Assembly (NCBI RefSeq): GCF_000160035.2
Contig: NZ_KI535370.1
Coordinates: 347,697 to 411,696, forward strand
Source: Catonella morbi ATCC 51271
GTDB taxonomy: Bacteria; Bacillota; Clostridia; Lachnospirales; Lachnospiraceae
DNA length: 64,000 bases
Reading direction: 5' to 3'
Positions 9,273 through 18,469 of the stretch are shown here, in pieces. The first letter of the stretch is position 1. Each line of letters begins with the position of its first letter. A program made the translations under genes and the position numbers. The notes beneath the pieces were generated by a model that saw only the letters and a list, made by a program, of their open reading frames with translations, ran no database searches and was not told the origin of the DNA.

Positions 9273-9877
9273 TATGATAAAATGCTCCTTTTATCACCGG
9301 TTTTATCAAAAAATTTTTTATAAATATATTTTCCGAATAATGTTCCAAGTACGGCTGCAATAATTTCTATACTTAATATCACCGCCATATTCATAGGATT
9401 AAAAAAGGTATCTCTTACGCTCTGAGCTGCCTCAAGTGTAAATAGATTAGGAAAAGTTTTTACCAACCCTTCTACACCCAAAACCAGGATGAAAAAAAAT
9501 CCATGCAATGAATATATCAGTTGGGATATAACATAAGAAAGACTCAGCCTTCCCATATTTATGTAGTTATCCGCCTTACCTACAAGGAACTCTCCTACAA
9601 TTCCCGACACAGCCATTATAGGAAGCATTGGAATGAACCCCATAATGGAATAAATTATTCCTGATAGAAAATAGTATATAAATATTGCACCTCTTTTAGG
9701 AATCTTATTACACATAACAAAATAAACAGGAGCGCATAAGAAGCTTCCTATAGAAACATGAACGAAAACTCCGTAAGCACCAAATAACTGTGTAGCCATT
9801 CCCGAAGCCATACTAATAACAAAACCAACTACCCCAAGCAGACTGACAATAATAAAATCTTTAAGTTTTAACTTCAT
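9272..9877 (-). CDS. ECF substrate-binding S component, MptD/TIGR02185-like
   Basis: 201 aa from the ATG at 9877, which has GGAGAGG upstream; an ATG 36 nt further out lacks a ribosome site. About six hydrophobic helices, starting with FIIVSLLGVVGFVISMASG. The overall pattern resembles the MptD/Trep_Strep family of putative S components, which have no assigned ligand. It is the first gene of the S-T-AA operon and would select the substrate. The divergent esterase shares its promoter region, which hints at a related substrate. Confidence 0.8.
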   Translation of the reverse strand: MKLKLKDFIIVSLLGVVGFVISMASGMATQLFGAYGVFVHVSIGSFLCAPVYFVMCNKIPKRGAIFIYYFLSGIIYSIMGFIPMLPIMAVSGIVGEFLVGKADNYINMGRLSLSYVISQLIYSLHGFFFILVLGVEGLVKTFPNLFTLEAAQSVRDTFFNPMNMAVILSIEIIAAVLGTLFGKYIYKKFFDKTGDKRSILS

Positions 9878-9911
9878 TTGTTTTTCCTCTCCTTCATTTA
9901 TTAATAAAAAC

Positions 9912-9940
9912 ATGTTAGCTCAGACTAACCCATAAGTCAA
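9912..9940 (-). promoter_or_regulatory. ECF operon promoter with GTTAG-N6-CTAAC operator
   Basis: On the minus strand TTGACT (9940-9935), 17-bp spacer, TAACAT (9917-9912). The palindrome GTTAG-N6-CTAAC (9914-9929) overlaps the -10 region, as expected for a repressor site. Confidence 0.7.
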
Positions 9941-9952
9941 GGGAATTTTTTC

Positions 9953-10012
9953 TTGACTTTTCAGGCATTTTTTTATAAAGTTAAACCAAACATAAAGTTA
10001 GCATTGTCTAAC
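9953..10012 (+). promoter_or_regulatory. Carboxylesterase promoter with GTTAG-N6-CTAAC operator
   Basis: TTGACT (9953-9958) is followed by a TATAAAGT stretch (9974-9981) as -10. The same palindrome as on the other side, GTTAG-N6-CTAAC, sits at 9997-10012 just downstream of the expected start site. The two divergent -35 boxes form an 8-bp inverted repeat (9934-9941/9952-9959). Confidence 0.65.
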
Positions 10013-10060
10013 CCACATTGTCACTGAATTTACTCACAATGTATCTGAAAGGTGAAGAGA

Positions 10061-11488
10061 ATGAGTCAATTAAAACAAACGGAGTTAGGTACTTTTATCT
10101 GCAAAGATGAATATATAGACGGAATCAAAATTCAAAGCTTCTTAGGGATTCCATATGCAAAATCTGAGCGATTCGGTATGCCTGAAATGACAGATACATA
10201 TCGGGAATCTCCTGCAAATTACGGTATAGGCCTGCGCTTTCCGCAAAACGATGTCCCACCGTTTCTTAACCTGTTTCTTAAAAATCCTATGATGCGTAAA
10301 GAAATATTAACAGACAGTGATAAAACCGATGAAAATGCTTTTGTCTTAAATATTTGGACAAATGATACCCCAAAAAAGAAACCTGTTCTGGTATTCATTC
10401 ATGGAGGCGGGTTTACCTACGGTTCCGGCACAACACCTCTTTACAACGGCAGGTATCTCGCAGCAAAAGACATAGTCGTGGTAACCATAAACTATCGTCT
10501 GTCCGAGCCCGGCTTCATTCCTGTAAAAATAAACGGAAACCTCTCTGTGAACCGGGGTTTTTTTGATCAACAATGCGCCTTAAAATGGGTACGCAAGAAT
10601 ATTGATTATTTCGGTGGCGATAACTCAAATATTACTCTTATGGGACAATCTGCAGGCGGTCTCTCTGTTTCCACCCATATGATGAGTGAGGAAAGCTCCA
10701 AATATTTTGATAAACTCATTGTATGCTCTGCGGGAGCAAATGATTGTATGACCTTAGAGCAGGCAGAAAAAATAGCATATTTCTTTCTTAAACATAATCA
10801 TATTTCCGGGTTTGACCGATTACTTTCCCTGTCATGGAAAAAGCTGATTCGTCTAAAAATGCCCCTGACAGTATTATCCACACCTGTCATAGACGGTATA
10901 CTCCTTAAAGATGATGCAAAAAATATAATGAAAGCAGGAAGCTTCTCTCCAAAGCCGGTTATGTTAGGTGCTACAGGTGATGAATTAAAAATGGTTAACA
11001 ACAAGTCCTGGTATAAGGGGCTTGGTATTGCTGTCAAAGAACCCGATTTTCTTGAAAAATGTCTCAAACAATACGGAGAACCCGGAGTCAGCCTTGCTGA
11101 TGAACTAAAAAAACAGTATCCTTCTTTAGTAGAAATGCAGTTTAAAATGATGGAAATGCCTTTCCATGCTACTGCCCTGCGAGAGCTAAAACAGTACTCG
11201 GCTAAAGCTCCTTGTTACGGCTATCGTATGAATTTTGTGCCAAATGTCTGGAACGGACTTAGAGGCGCATATCATTGTGCTGAACTTCCGTTTATTTTCG
11301 GGACTATTAAGGATGTAGACTATACCGTTACTCCCGAAAATATAAAGCAGATGGAAATTCTTCAAAATGACTGGGTTGCTTTTATTAAACAGGGTAGCGT
11401 TCCGGGACGGGATATATTCGGAGATACCGGTAAAATTACTCTTTATGAGAGTACGCAAGCCTTAAGCATAGACTTTCCTCAAACGTAA
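10061..11488 (+). CDS. Type-B carboxylesterase
   Basis: 475 aa serine esterase of the alpha/beta-hydrolase fold. HGGGFTYGSG (about 104-113) is the oxyanion hole; GQSAGG gives the nucleophile Ser187; the catalytic His lies in YHCAELPFIFG near residue 405. The ATG at 10061 is preferred over GTG at 10052 because AAAGGTGA lies 6 nt before it. No signal peptide, so it is cytoplasmic. It is single-gene, divergent from the ECF operon, with a matching operator, so it may hydrolyse an ester imported by that transporter (inference). Confidence 0.9.
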   Translation: MSQLKQTELGTFICKDEYIDGIKIQSFLGIPYAKSERFGMPEMTDTYRESPANYGIGLRFPQNDVPPFLNLFLKNPMMRKEILTDSDKTDENAFVLNIWTNDTPKKKPVLVFIHGGGFTYGSGTTPLYNGRYLAAKDIVVVTINYRLSEPGFIPVKINGNLSVNRGFFDQQCALKWVRKNIDYFGGDNSNITLMGQSAGGLSVSTHMMSEESSKYFDKLIVCSAGANDCMTLEQAEKIAYFFLKHNHISGFDRLLSLSWKKLIRLKMPLTVLSTPVIDGILLKDDAKNIMKAGSFSPKPVMLGATGDELKMVNNKSWYKGLGIAVKEPDFLEKCLKQYGEPGVSLADELKKQYPSLVEMQFKMMEMPFHATALRELKQYSAKAPCYGYRMNFVPNVWNGLRGAYHCAELPFIFGTIKDVDYTVTPENIKQMEILQNDWVAFIKQGSVPGRDIFGDTGKITLYESTQALSIDFPQT

Positions 11489-11567
11489 AACAATCGAAAG
11501 TCTTCAAGACACCGGGATTTTTACTAAAATTTCCAAAAATTTCATGCAGGGGAGAGATGATAATTTT

Positions 11568-12158
11568 CTAGCCTAACACTTCCTTTACCCTCCTCTGTAA
11601 TTCCGGAACTACCTCTTCCTCAAACCAAGGATTTTTTCTCTGCCAGAAAAAGTTCAAGGGACTTGGGTGTACTATGGTGAAATAATCCGGCAGATATTCC
11701 CTATAATTTTTTACTGTTTCTGTCAGATTTTTCCCCATTTTACTACCCAGGTAATATTTCATTGAATAAGCTCCTATAAGTATTGTAAGGCTTACTTTAG
11801 GCATCAATGCTAAAATTTCTTTATGATACTCCTTAGCAATAAAGCTTCTTGGCGGCAAGTCTCCCGTCTTTCCTTTACCGGGAAAATAAAAATCCATCGG
11901 CATAATTGCTATCTTCTCAGAGTAAAAGGTATCCCTGTCAATTCCCATCCATTGTATCAGTTTCTCTCCCGACTTGTCATTAAAAGGAATCAGGCTATCC
12001 TCTACTTTTTTGCCCGGAGCCTGCCCTACGATAAGGATACGGGCTTTCGGACTAATTTGGAAAATAGGCGGTATCCCACGTTCTGTATAACTTTTATTTC
12101 TCGGATCTTCCTTAAGTTTTTTAATTATTTTATCAAGTTTTATATTTTTTTCCATCAT
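11568..12158 (-). CDS. Uracil-DNA glycosylase superfamily protein
   Basis: 196 aa. VGQAPGKK (about 44-51) corresponds to motif 1 of family 4-like UDGs, and the C-terminal HPSPLNFFWQRKNPWF is motif 2 (HPSPL). It would remove damaged bases, or act as an uncharacterised YfbU/UDG-like protein; it lacks the cysteines that ligate the iron-sulfur cluster in classic family 4 enzymes. Start ATG at 12158 has only a weak GGGG site; ATG at 12155 is an alternative. A decayed copy of its last third lies at 25.1-25.2 kb. Confidence 0.82.
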   Translation of the reverse strand: MMEKNIKLDKIIKKLKEDPRNKSYTERGIPPIFQISPKARILIVGQAPGKKVEDSLIPFNDKSGEKLIQWMGIDRDTFYSEKIAIMPMDFYFPGKGKTGDLPPRSFIAKEYHKEILALMPKVSLTILIGAYSMKYYLGSKMGKNLTETVKNYREYLPDYFTIVHPSPLNFFWQRKNPWFEEEVVPELQRRVKEVLG

Positions 12159-12320
12159 TTTGCCCCGTTATTCTTTCATTGTTTTCATGTAAGGACTTTG
12201 AACCCGGCAATTTATATACTTCTTAAAATCCAAACTTTAACTTCTTAGCCTTAATTCAGGCAGAGCCTTTTATTTTTTTGTGTGGAGGATGAGTATATAA
12301 ATAACATTTTCTCACCCTAT

Positions 12321-13574
12321 TCAATTTTTATAATACCTTGTGTTTCTGGTCAGTCCTTTTTTCTTTATTATACCATCATTTAGAAGCTTATTTAATATAC
12401 GAATAAGGGTTGCTTTCTTTATGCCTGTAATCTCCTCTATTTCTTTCCTTGTCATTTCATCCGAACCTACAATCACTTTCAATACTATTTCTGCCATATC
12501 ATCTGTCTTATTTTTTTCTATAACCGGCAAAGTTACACAAATTGTATGCTCAGTAAATGAAAATTCCGGCTTTTGATATTCATTTTTATACGCATTTATT
12601 ATTCTGCGCACCCCGGTTCCAAATTTTTCAATATAGTTTAGTTTTAAAAATGCTTCTGCTAACTTTGGATTTCTCAGAACAGATACCTGTGAATGTAAAT
12701 ATTCTTCCTCAGAAATATCTTCAGGAAGCCCTCCCGGTGATGTAATCTTTATTTTGTCTTTATACATCGCAACCTGTACTGCTGCAGGAATATCCCACAC
12801 ACGATGTATGAGTGCATTTGCAAGTGCCTCCCTAAATGCCTTTTCGGGAATCATTTCTATAGTTTCTCTTTTGATTCCTTTTATTTCATCATACTGATAA
12901 TATTTTCTGTATATCGTAATACCATTATTATATTCAGCAATTATTGACTGGTGTTCAAAAGTTTCCCTATCCATAATCCGGTCTTCTGTCTCTCCAAATC
13001 GAATAATGTCTATTCCTCTATAATCATTTTTATCCGAAAGAAGTTCTGCAGCAATATTATAGCCTACATCTTTTACATATAGTCCTAACGTTTTCTGGAT
13101 ATCCTTATCAAACTCATCTATCTGAAGTGTATTTTTCAGTTCCTTTTCAAAAACAGAAAAAGTAAGTTCCTTACTGTTCGCCGGTAAATCTTCAAAATCT
13201 CTATTTGTTCCTTTTAAGACTAAACGCTTCAATTCCACTGTATCTACAGGTACACTTGCAGTATCTGATCTGCGGTATGCTTTTCCATGATAAAAATACG
13301 GAGTTTCACTTCCTTTGTAAATATTTAAAATAACAGTCTTATTTCTCTCATTTACAACAATATCATATTCAGGTACAGGAGTTATGCTGTCATTGATAGC
13401 ATTTTCAATATCAAGGCAGGCTTTGTTTGCGTCCGGTAAGCCTTTTACCAAACCGTCATCACAGACACCGAATATTATTTTCCCATCATTATAGTTTGCA
13501 AATGCACTTACAGCTTTTAAGAATGTCTTTGACACAGTTTCTTTATATTCAATATATTTTCCTTCTTTCTGCAT
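12321..13574 (-). CDS. AlbA_2 (Schlafen-type) DNA-binding transcriptional regulator
   Basis: 417 aa. The N-terminal AlbA_2 domain is visible in EYKETVSKTFLKAVSAFANY and GKIIFGVCDDG (residues 9-43). A central ATPase-like HATPase_c_4 region includes EAFREALANALIHRVW and PGGLPEDIS. A C-terminal winged helix starts at about 365 (MTRKEIEEITGIKKATLIRIL). Proteins of this type are often called RecG-like by automatic annotation but lack helicase motifs. The ATG has GGAGG upstream. Target and signal are unknown; no adjacent operon partner. Confidence 0.85.
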   Translation of the reverse strand: MQKEGKYIEYKETVSKTFLKAVSAFANYNDGKIIFGVCDDGLVKGLPDANKACLDIENAINDSITPVPEYDIVVNERNKTVILNIYKGSETPYFYHGKAYRRSDTASVPVDTVELKRLVLKGTNRDFEDLPANSKELTFSVFEKELKNTLQIDEFDKDIQKTLGLYVKDVGYNIAAELLSDKNDYRGIDIIRFGETEDRIMDRETFEHQSIIAEYNNGITIYRKYYQYDEIKGIKRETIEMIPEKAFREALANALIHRVWDIPAAVQVAMYKDKIKITSPGGLPEDISEEEYLHSQVSVLRNPKLAEAFLKLNYIEKFGTGVRRIINAYKNEYQKPEFSFTEHTICVTLPVIEKNKTDDMAEIVLKVIVGSDEMTRKEIEEITGIKKATLIRILNKLLNDGIIKKKGLTRNTRYYKN

Positions 13575-13614
13575 AACCCCCTCCTTTCGAATCTGTTTTA
13601 ATTATATATGGAAT

Positions 13615-13653
13615 AGCAAAAAAATGCAACGATAAGTTGGTTTCGTTGCATTT
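13615..13653 (-). terminator. Terminator of the YdcF-family gene
   Basis: Perfect 11-bp stem AAATGCAACGA/TCGTTGCATTT (13622-13632/13643-13653) followed on the minus strand by seven T. Confidence 0.85.
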
Positions 13654-13701
13654 GTCAATCCGATTCTGCTTCTAAATCAAGTAACCATTGTTTACCACAG
13701 A

Positions 13702-14730
13702 TTACCATAAAATACCGTGATAAGAAAATGCTATCGCTATTATCAAGAGCGCATAGAATCCGGCAAACATCCATTTCATTTTTACGCATAATGCAACATA
13801 TTCCCGAATAAAAGCGGACGGCAAATAGTAGGAGGCTGTCGAACACCCCAGTCCGTCACCTCTTATTCCGATTTTTTTAGCATAAGTGCTTGTTCTGAAT
13901 ACGTGATAGTCATTAGTTACAAAAAGAAAACGTGGATTCTCAACCAGGCTTTCTCCCAGCTTTTTGGAAAAAAGAAGATTCTGATAAGTCGTTTTAGACT
14001 GATCTTCCATTAAAACAGCTTCACCCGGCACATCCGTTTCTTCCATCAGATAATTAAAAATTGCCCGTGCTTCCGAGATTTTCTCATCGGCACCTTGTCC
14101 TCCGCTTGCAATTAACTTAATATTTGAATTTCGTGACTTTTTAAATGCTTCCACTGCCTTATCGATTCTTCTCTTTAACAGCGGAGTTACCCGCTCACCG
14201 TTTAATAACCCCGCACCATGGATAATGATAAAATCATAGTTTTTTCCCTTGGGAATAAAATTATATAGCAGGGAGTAAAGCAAAAATCCCGCGAATGCAA
14301 AACCAAAAATTATATATGAATAAATTACAAATATGAAAAATATGTTAAGCCAAGGATTTTGATAAAAAATATAATTGTCAGTTCCATATGCACGAACAAA
14401 TATCATTATATAAAAGGCTATAATAAGAATTCCCATACCCAGCGACAGATAATTCACCTTAGATTTGCCTTCACGTTTTAACAGTACAAACCCATTATAT
14501 ATCAGAAAAATACCGCTTAAAAACACCAAGAACGGAACTCCCAAAAAACCGGCTGCCAGTGTAATCATATAAACATTTTCATCACCTGATGTATAAAAGA
14601 GTTGAACCAATGATAAATATGAGAAAAATACTCCTATAATAAGCAGTGCAGGATTCCACATACTGCGATTATCCCGCAGCATCGAAAAAATAAATGCCAC
14701 TATGACGATTCCCGTAATAATGTATAACAA
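13702..14730 (-). CDS. YdcF/ElyC-family (DUF218) membrane protein
   Basis: 342 aa from a TTG at 14730, chosen because GGGAGG lies exactly 6 nt before it; an upstream GTG at 14769 has no ribosome site. Five to six N-terminal membrane helices are followed by the DUF218 domain: FIIIHGAGLLNGERVTPLLKRR, LIASGGQGADE, then DQSKTTYQNLLFS and VTNDYHVFRTSTYAKK. A last helix ends the protein. The family includes SanA, ElyC and YdcF, linked to envelope integrity and lipid-carrier metabolism; the reaction is not established. Confidence 0.87.
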   Translation of the reverse strand: MLYIITGIVIVAFIFSMLRDNRSMWNPALLIIGVFFSYLSLVQLFYTSGDENVYMITLAAGFLGVPFLVFLSGIFLIYNGFVLLKREGKSKVNYLSLGMGILIIAFYIMIFVRAYGTDNYIFYQNPWLNIFFIFVIYSYIIFGFAFAGFLLYSLLYNFIPKGKNYDFIIIHGAGLLNGERVTPLLKRRIDKAVEAFKKSRNSNIKLIASGGQGADEKISEARAIFNYLMEETDVPGEAVLMEDQSKTTYQNLLFSKKLGESLVENPRFLFVTNDYHVFRTSTYAKKIGIRGDGLGCSTASYYLPSAFIREYVALCVKMKWMFAGFYALLIIAIAFSYHGILW

Positions 14731-15036
14731 GTGTTGCCTCCCATAAAATTCATTATTTGAATTAGTCACAATTATTTACGCCATAGGTCACAGACCTCTT
14801 ATTCTACATAGTGCAGTAGGAAAACAGTTTTCAGTCCGTGACTACGGAGGATATTACCAAGTGTTTCCTATTATCTGTTCATTTTTAATCCCGTTACTAC
14901 TATAACCTTTTTTATATCGATTATACAAGAGTAATATTTTCATATTTTTATAGCAGCTTCACTCGTTCGCTGCTAATACTTAATTTTATCCGAAACATGG
15001 ACTTTAATATCATATTTGTGAATTTTAAAATATCTC
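14731..15036. other. Intergenic region between ydcF-like gene and gadC
   Basis: No gene. A 7-bp hairpin TAGCAGC/GCTGCTA lies at 14952-14976. The bases 14769-14788 match 59768-59787 in opposite orientation at 19 of 20 positions. A pairing GTCACAGAC/GTCCGTGAC (about 14788-14796 with 14834-14842) could fold the ydcF leader. Confidence 0.5.
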
Positions 15037-15065
15037 TTTACAAATACGGATTAAATAACTATTAT
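15037..15065 (+). promoter_or_regulatory. gadCB promoter
   Basis: TTTACA (15037-15042), 17-bp spacer, TATTAT (15060-15065). It leaves a leader of about 150 nt, which contains a strong AAAGGAGG at 15149-15156 with no usable start codon behind it and a repeated ACAATTTTGG (15140-15149, 15181-15190). Confidence 0.7.
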
Positions 15066-15219
15066 GAAAAAGGGAGCATTATTTTTATCTTACAATTTTA
15101 TATGTTCTTTCGTAGGCAGTTTATGAATAACTAAGATTCACAATTTTGGAAAGGAGGAGATATAGGCGGATTCAACATAAACAATTTTGGTGAAAAATTA
15201 GTGAAAGGAGGCTGTATTT

Positions 15220-16680
15220 ATGGACAATAAATCAACATCGGAAGTAAAACCCGGCAACAAATCCACACATAAATTAGGTTTTTTTGGATTCTTTGCCATA
15301 ACAGCATCTATGGTAATGACGGTATATGAGTATCCGTCTTTTGCCACCTCCGGATTTCAGCTTGTTTTCTTTCTGATTATCGGGGGCATTCTTTGGTTCC
15401 TGCCGGTAGCGCTGTGCTCGGCAGAAATGGCTACTGTTGAAGGTTGGGAATCCGGCGGCATTTATTCATGGGTCGGAAATACGCTCGGACCTCGCTGGGG
15501 ATTTTCGGCATTGTTTTTTCAATGGTTTCAGATAACTGTAGGATTCGTGACCATGGCATTTTTTATACTCGCTGCCTTGGCGTATGTGTTTAAGGTTGAT
15601 GCACTTTATGATAATCCTCTTGTAATGTTCTTTGGTGTAGCAATCATAGTATGGGCACTTACATTCACACAGCTGGGCGGAACAAAGTATACAGAACGTA
15701 TTTCAAAGATTGGTTTTATAGGGGGAATAGTTCTTCCTGTTATTATACTTCTGATAGGATTAATTGTATACTTTGCAACCGGCGGAGTATCTCAAATTAA
15801 GATGACTGCCGAAACACTGATTCCAAATTTTACGGAAGTTGACACTCTTGTAATTTTTGCATCATTTATCCTTGGCTATATGGGTGTAGAAGCATCTGCT
15901 TCTCATGTTAATGAGCTGAAGAATCCTACGAAAACATATCCGTCTGTTATGGTTGTATTAACCATTCTGACAATTGTACTTGATGCACTTGGCGGACTGG
16001 CCATAGCAACAACACTTTCTTCCAAAACATTGAACGGAAACCTTTCTTACGGTGTTATAGAAGCTTTTGAAGCCATCTTTATAAATCACTTGGGCTCACA
16101 GTTTGGCTGGCTTGTTTTAGTGATTTCCATATTGTTGGCCCTTGGCGTATTGGCTGAAATTTCTTCATGGATAGTCGGACCATCAAGAGCACTTTTGGAG
16201 GCCGCTAATGATAAGATTCTTCCTCCGTCTTTTACAAAAACAAATAAGCATGATGTGTCTGTAAAGACTATTGTAGTTCAATCTATTATAGTAACAATTT
16301 GGGATGCTGTTTTATGCGGCTCCATAGCACTTGCAGGCGGATCTGATTCTTCTGTAGGTTATATGACGGCAATAGGCCTCACTGTGGTTATTTATTTAGT
16401 TGGATATGTACTGTTTTTCTTGGGATATTTTGTCTTAATCCTAAAAAAGAATAACCTGAAACGTGAATTTCAAGTTCCCGGAGGAAAACCATTCAAGCTG
16501 ATTGTTGCCGCTGTTGGATTATTTATGACAGTTGCGACTCTTATTATTTCATTTTTCCCATCATCGAAGCTCACATCTGCGGATAACAAAATATATCAGA
16601 TTGTACTCGTAATATGCTTTGTAATTTCTGTGATAATACCTACTCTTATTTATTCAAATAAGAGCAGATGGGCTTCATAA
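15220..16680 (+). CDS. gadC: Glutamate/GABA antiporter (APC family)
   Basis: 486 aa amino-acid/polyamine/organocation transporter with about 12 helices; the N-terminus runs LGFFGFFAITASMVMTVYEYPSFATSGF. Exchanges external glutamate for internal GABA across the membrane, exporting a proton equivalent per cycle. The assignment rests on the family and on the glutamate decarboxylase gene 72 bp downstream in the same direction. The ATG has AAAGGAGG 8 nt upstream. It lacks the long C-terminal plug seen in E. coli GadC, so pH gating may differ. Confidence 0.9.
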   Translation: MDNKSTSEVKPGNKSTHKLGFFGFFAITASMVMTVYEYPSFATSGFQLVFFLIIGGILWFLPVALCSAEMATVEGWESGGIYSWVGNTLGPRWGFSALFFQWFQITVGFVTMAFFILAALAYVFKVDALYDNPLVMFFGVAIIVWALTFTQLGGTKYTERISKIGFIGGIVLPVIILLIGLIVYFATGGVSQIKMTAETLIPNFTEVDTLVIFASFILGYMGVEASASHVNELKNPTKTYPSVMVVLTILTIVLDALGGLAIATTLSSKTLNGNLSYGVIEAFEAIFINHLGSQFGWLVLVISILLALGVLAEISSWIVGPSRALLEAANDKILPPSFTKTNKHDVSVKTIVVQSIIVTIWDAVLCGSIALAGGSDSSVGYMTAIGLTVVIYLVGYVLFFLGYFVLILKKNNLKREFQVPGGKPFKLIVAAVGLFMTVATLIISFFPSSKLTSADNKIYQIVLVICFVISVIIPTLIYSNKSRWAS

Positions 16681-16752
16681 TATGAAAATATATTTAACAA
16701 CGCAAAAGTAATTAGAGTAATTTACCGTTAATTTTAGGAAAAGGAGGCTCAT

Positions 16753-18219
16753 ATGAATAAAAAAACATCAAAGTTAAATAGGAAAAGCAGTAATCGTATC
16801 GGTGATGCACTGGCATCTATGAACACCGAAACAAGATATCTTACACCGATTTTCGGAACACTGGCCAGCGATGTTGAAATGCCGAATAAAAAGCTTAATG
16901 AGGATCCGGTTGAACCACAGGTTGCGGCTGAGATAATCAGAGAATACTTAAAAACCGAAGGAAATGCGACACAGAATCTTGCAACATTCTGCCAGACCTA
17001 TATGGAGCCTACCGCTACAGAGTTAATGGCGGAAAACTTTGAAAAAAACGCCATTGACAAGGACGAATATCCGATGACTGCTGACCTTGAAAATCGCTGT
17101 GTGGATATTATCGGAGATTTGTGGCATATGGATCCAAAGGAAGAGCCTATTGGAACATCTACGGTTGGTTCTTCCGAAGCCTGCATGCTCGGAGGACTTG
17201 CCATGCTTTTCAGATGGAAGCATCTGGCTGATAAGGCAGGCCTTGACAGACACATCAAACAGCCAAACCTTGTAATTTCTTCGGGATATCAGGTATGCTG
17301 GGAAAAATTCTGTCGTTACTGGGACATTGAAATGAGAACCGTACCTCTTGATATGGATCATTTATCTCTTAATATGGATACTGTTATGGACTATGTTGAT
17401 GATTATACTATAGGTATAGTTGCGATATTGGGTATCACTTACACAGGAAAATACGATGACGTCAAAACCCTTGATAAGCTCGTAGAACGCCACAATAAGA
17501 ATAACCGTAAGTTCCCAATCCGTATTCACGTTGATGGTGCCTCAGGTGGAATGGTTGCACCATTTATAGAACCCGAACTGGAATGGGATTTCAGACTTAA
17601 AAATGTGTGGTCAATCAGTACTTCCGGTCATAAATACGGTCTGGTGTATCCCGGAGTAGGTTGGGTAATCTGGCGTTCAAAAGAAGCTCTTCCCGAAGAA
17701 CTTATTTTTTGGGTTAGTTACCTTGGCGGTGAAGAGGCAACTATGGCAATAAACTTCTCACGCAGTGCATCTCAAATTGTCGGTCAGTATTACATGCTCA
17801 TGCGAAACGGTTTTAAGGGATATAAAGAGATTCACCAACGTACTATAGATGTTGCAAGATATATGGCTGCTGAAATCAAAAAAATGGGCATCTTTGAAAT
17901 GATTGAAGAGGCTAAACAAATTCCGATTGTTTGTTGGAGACTACGGGAAGATGCAGATGTCAACTGGACTCTATATGATCTTGAAGACAGACTCCGTATG
18001 CATGGCTGGATGATACCTGCATATCCGATGCCGGAAAATATAGCTGATGTGGATGTACAGCGTCTCGTTCTTCGTCAGGATTTTGGCATGCCTCTTGCAA
18101 TTCTTTGTGTCAATGAAATGAAAAAACAGATTGAAATATTAAGCAGTGCACGTGTTGTCCTACGCGATAACGAAAAGAATGCTAAGCCGGGCAAGGGATT
18201 TGACCACAGTGGCAGATAG
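16753..18219 (+). CDS. gadB: Glutamate decarboxylase
   Basis: 488 aa PLP enzyme converting glutamate and a proton to GABA and CO2. HVDGASGG (about 256-263) is the cofactor-binding aspartate segment and STSGHKYGLVYPGVGW carries the Schiff-base lysine. TSTVGSSEACMLGGLAMLFRWKH is the conserved phosphate-binding region. Length is usual for bacterial GAD (about 460-490). AAAGGAGG precedes the ATG. With gadC it makes a complete acid-resistance module, closed by a terminator. Confidence 0.96.
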   Translation: MNKKTSKLNRKSSNRIGDALASMNTETRYLTPIFGTLASDVEMPNKKLNEDPVEPQVAAEIIREYLKTEGNATQNLATFCQTYMEPTATELMAENFEKNAIDKDEYPMTADLENRCVDIIGDLWHMDPKEEPIGTSTVGSSEACMLGGLAMLFRWKHLADKAGLDRHIKQPNLVISSGYQVCWEKFCRYWDIEMRTVPLDMDHLSLNMDTVMDYVDDYTIGIVAILGITYTGKYDDVKTLDKLVERHNKNNRKFPIRIHVDGASGGMVAPFIEPELEWDFRLKNVWSISTSGHKYGLVYPGVGWVIWRSKEALPEELIFWVSYLGGEEATMAINFSRSASQIVGQYYMLMRNGFKGYKEIHQRTIDVARYMAAEIKKMGIFEMIEEAKQIPIVCWRLREDADVNWTLYDLEDRLRMHGWMIPAYPMPENIADVDVQRLVLRQDFGMPLAILCVNEMKKQIEILSSARVVLRDNEKNAKPGKGFDHSGR

Positions 18220-18236
18220 GTTTTACTGTCAACACT

Positions 18237-18273
18237 AAAGAACTGCCACAGCTTGTTTTGTTGGCAGTTCTTT
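18237..18273 (+). terminator. gadCB terminator
   Basis: Perfect 12-bp stem (18237-18248/18262-18273, AAAGAACTGCCA with its complement) 17 bp after the gadB stop. The T-tract is short, so it may be less efficient. Confidence 0.7.
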
Positions 18274-18274
18274 A

Positions 18275-18403
18275 TCACCTAAAACAAAGATATTTGAAGC
18301 TAATGGCAGTATTTATATCCCTGTAATCCAACAGTTTTGTAAAGATTCCATCAAAATATATTTCTCTGCCACATGATTTACATCGCTGTTGTTCTCTTCT
18401 CAT
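18275..18403 (-). pseudogene. Miniaturised relic of a zinc-ribbon protein gene
   Basis: A 42-codon frame, ATG at 18403 with GGAGGG upstream, that is a shrunken copy of the gene at 26.4-27.5 kb. It keeps residues 1-20 (CKSCGREIYFDGI), jumps to residues 65-77 (KLLDYRDINT), then to DNA matching residues about 287-296 in a shifted frame, stopping at TGA. The first junction lies in a short shared ATGGRAT, so deletion between microhomologies is likely. The ribosome site and start are intact, so a peptide may still be made; any function is doubtful. Confidence 0.75.
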
Positions 18404-18469
18404 ATAGTCCCTCCTATGTTTTTATTTTTTTAGCCATTGGTTTGCCATTTCTTTTATTACCATAAGTAT

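Noticed and set aside
10052..10060. GTG start for the carboxylesterase
   Set aside because: ATG at 10061 has AAAGGTGA at a normal distance; the GTG lies within that ribosome site.
11823..12248. 141-codon plus-strand frame opposite the glycosylase
   Set aside because: Antisense of a conserved gene, no ribosome site, no known family.
13655..13846. 63-codon minus-strand frame at the end of the ydcF-like gene
   Set aside because: Lies in another frame of the ydcF-like gene and runs through its terminator; no support.
15123..15134. Mini-ORF and isolated AAAGGAGG in the gadCB leader
   Set aside because: The only ATG gives three codons and the strong ribosome site has no start codon behind it; not enough for a leader peptide.
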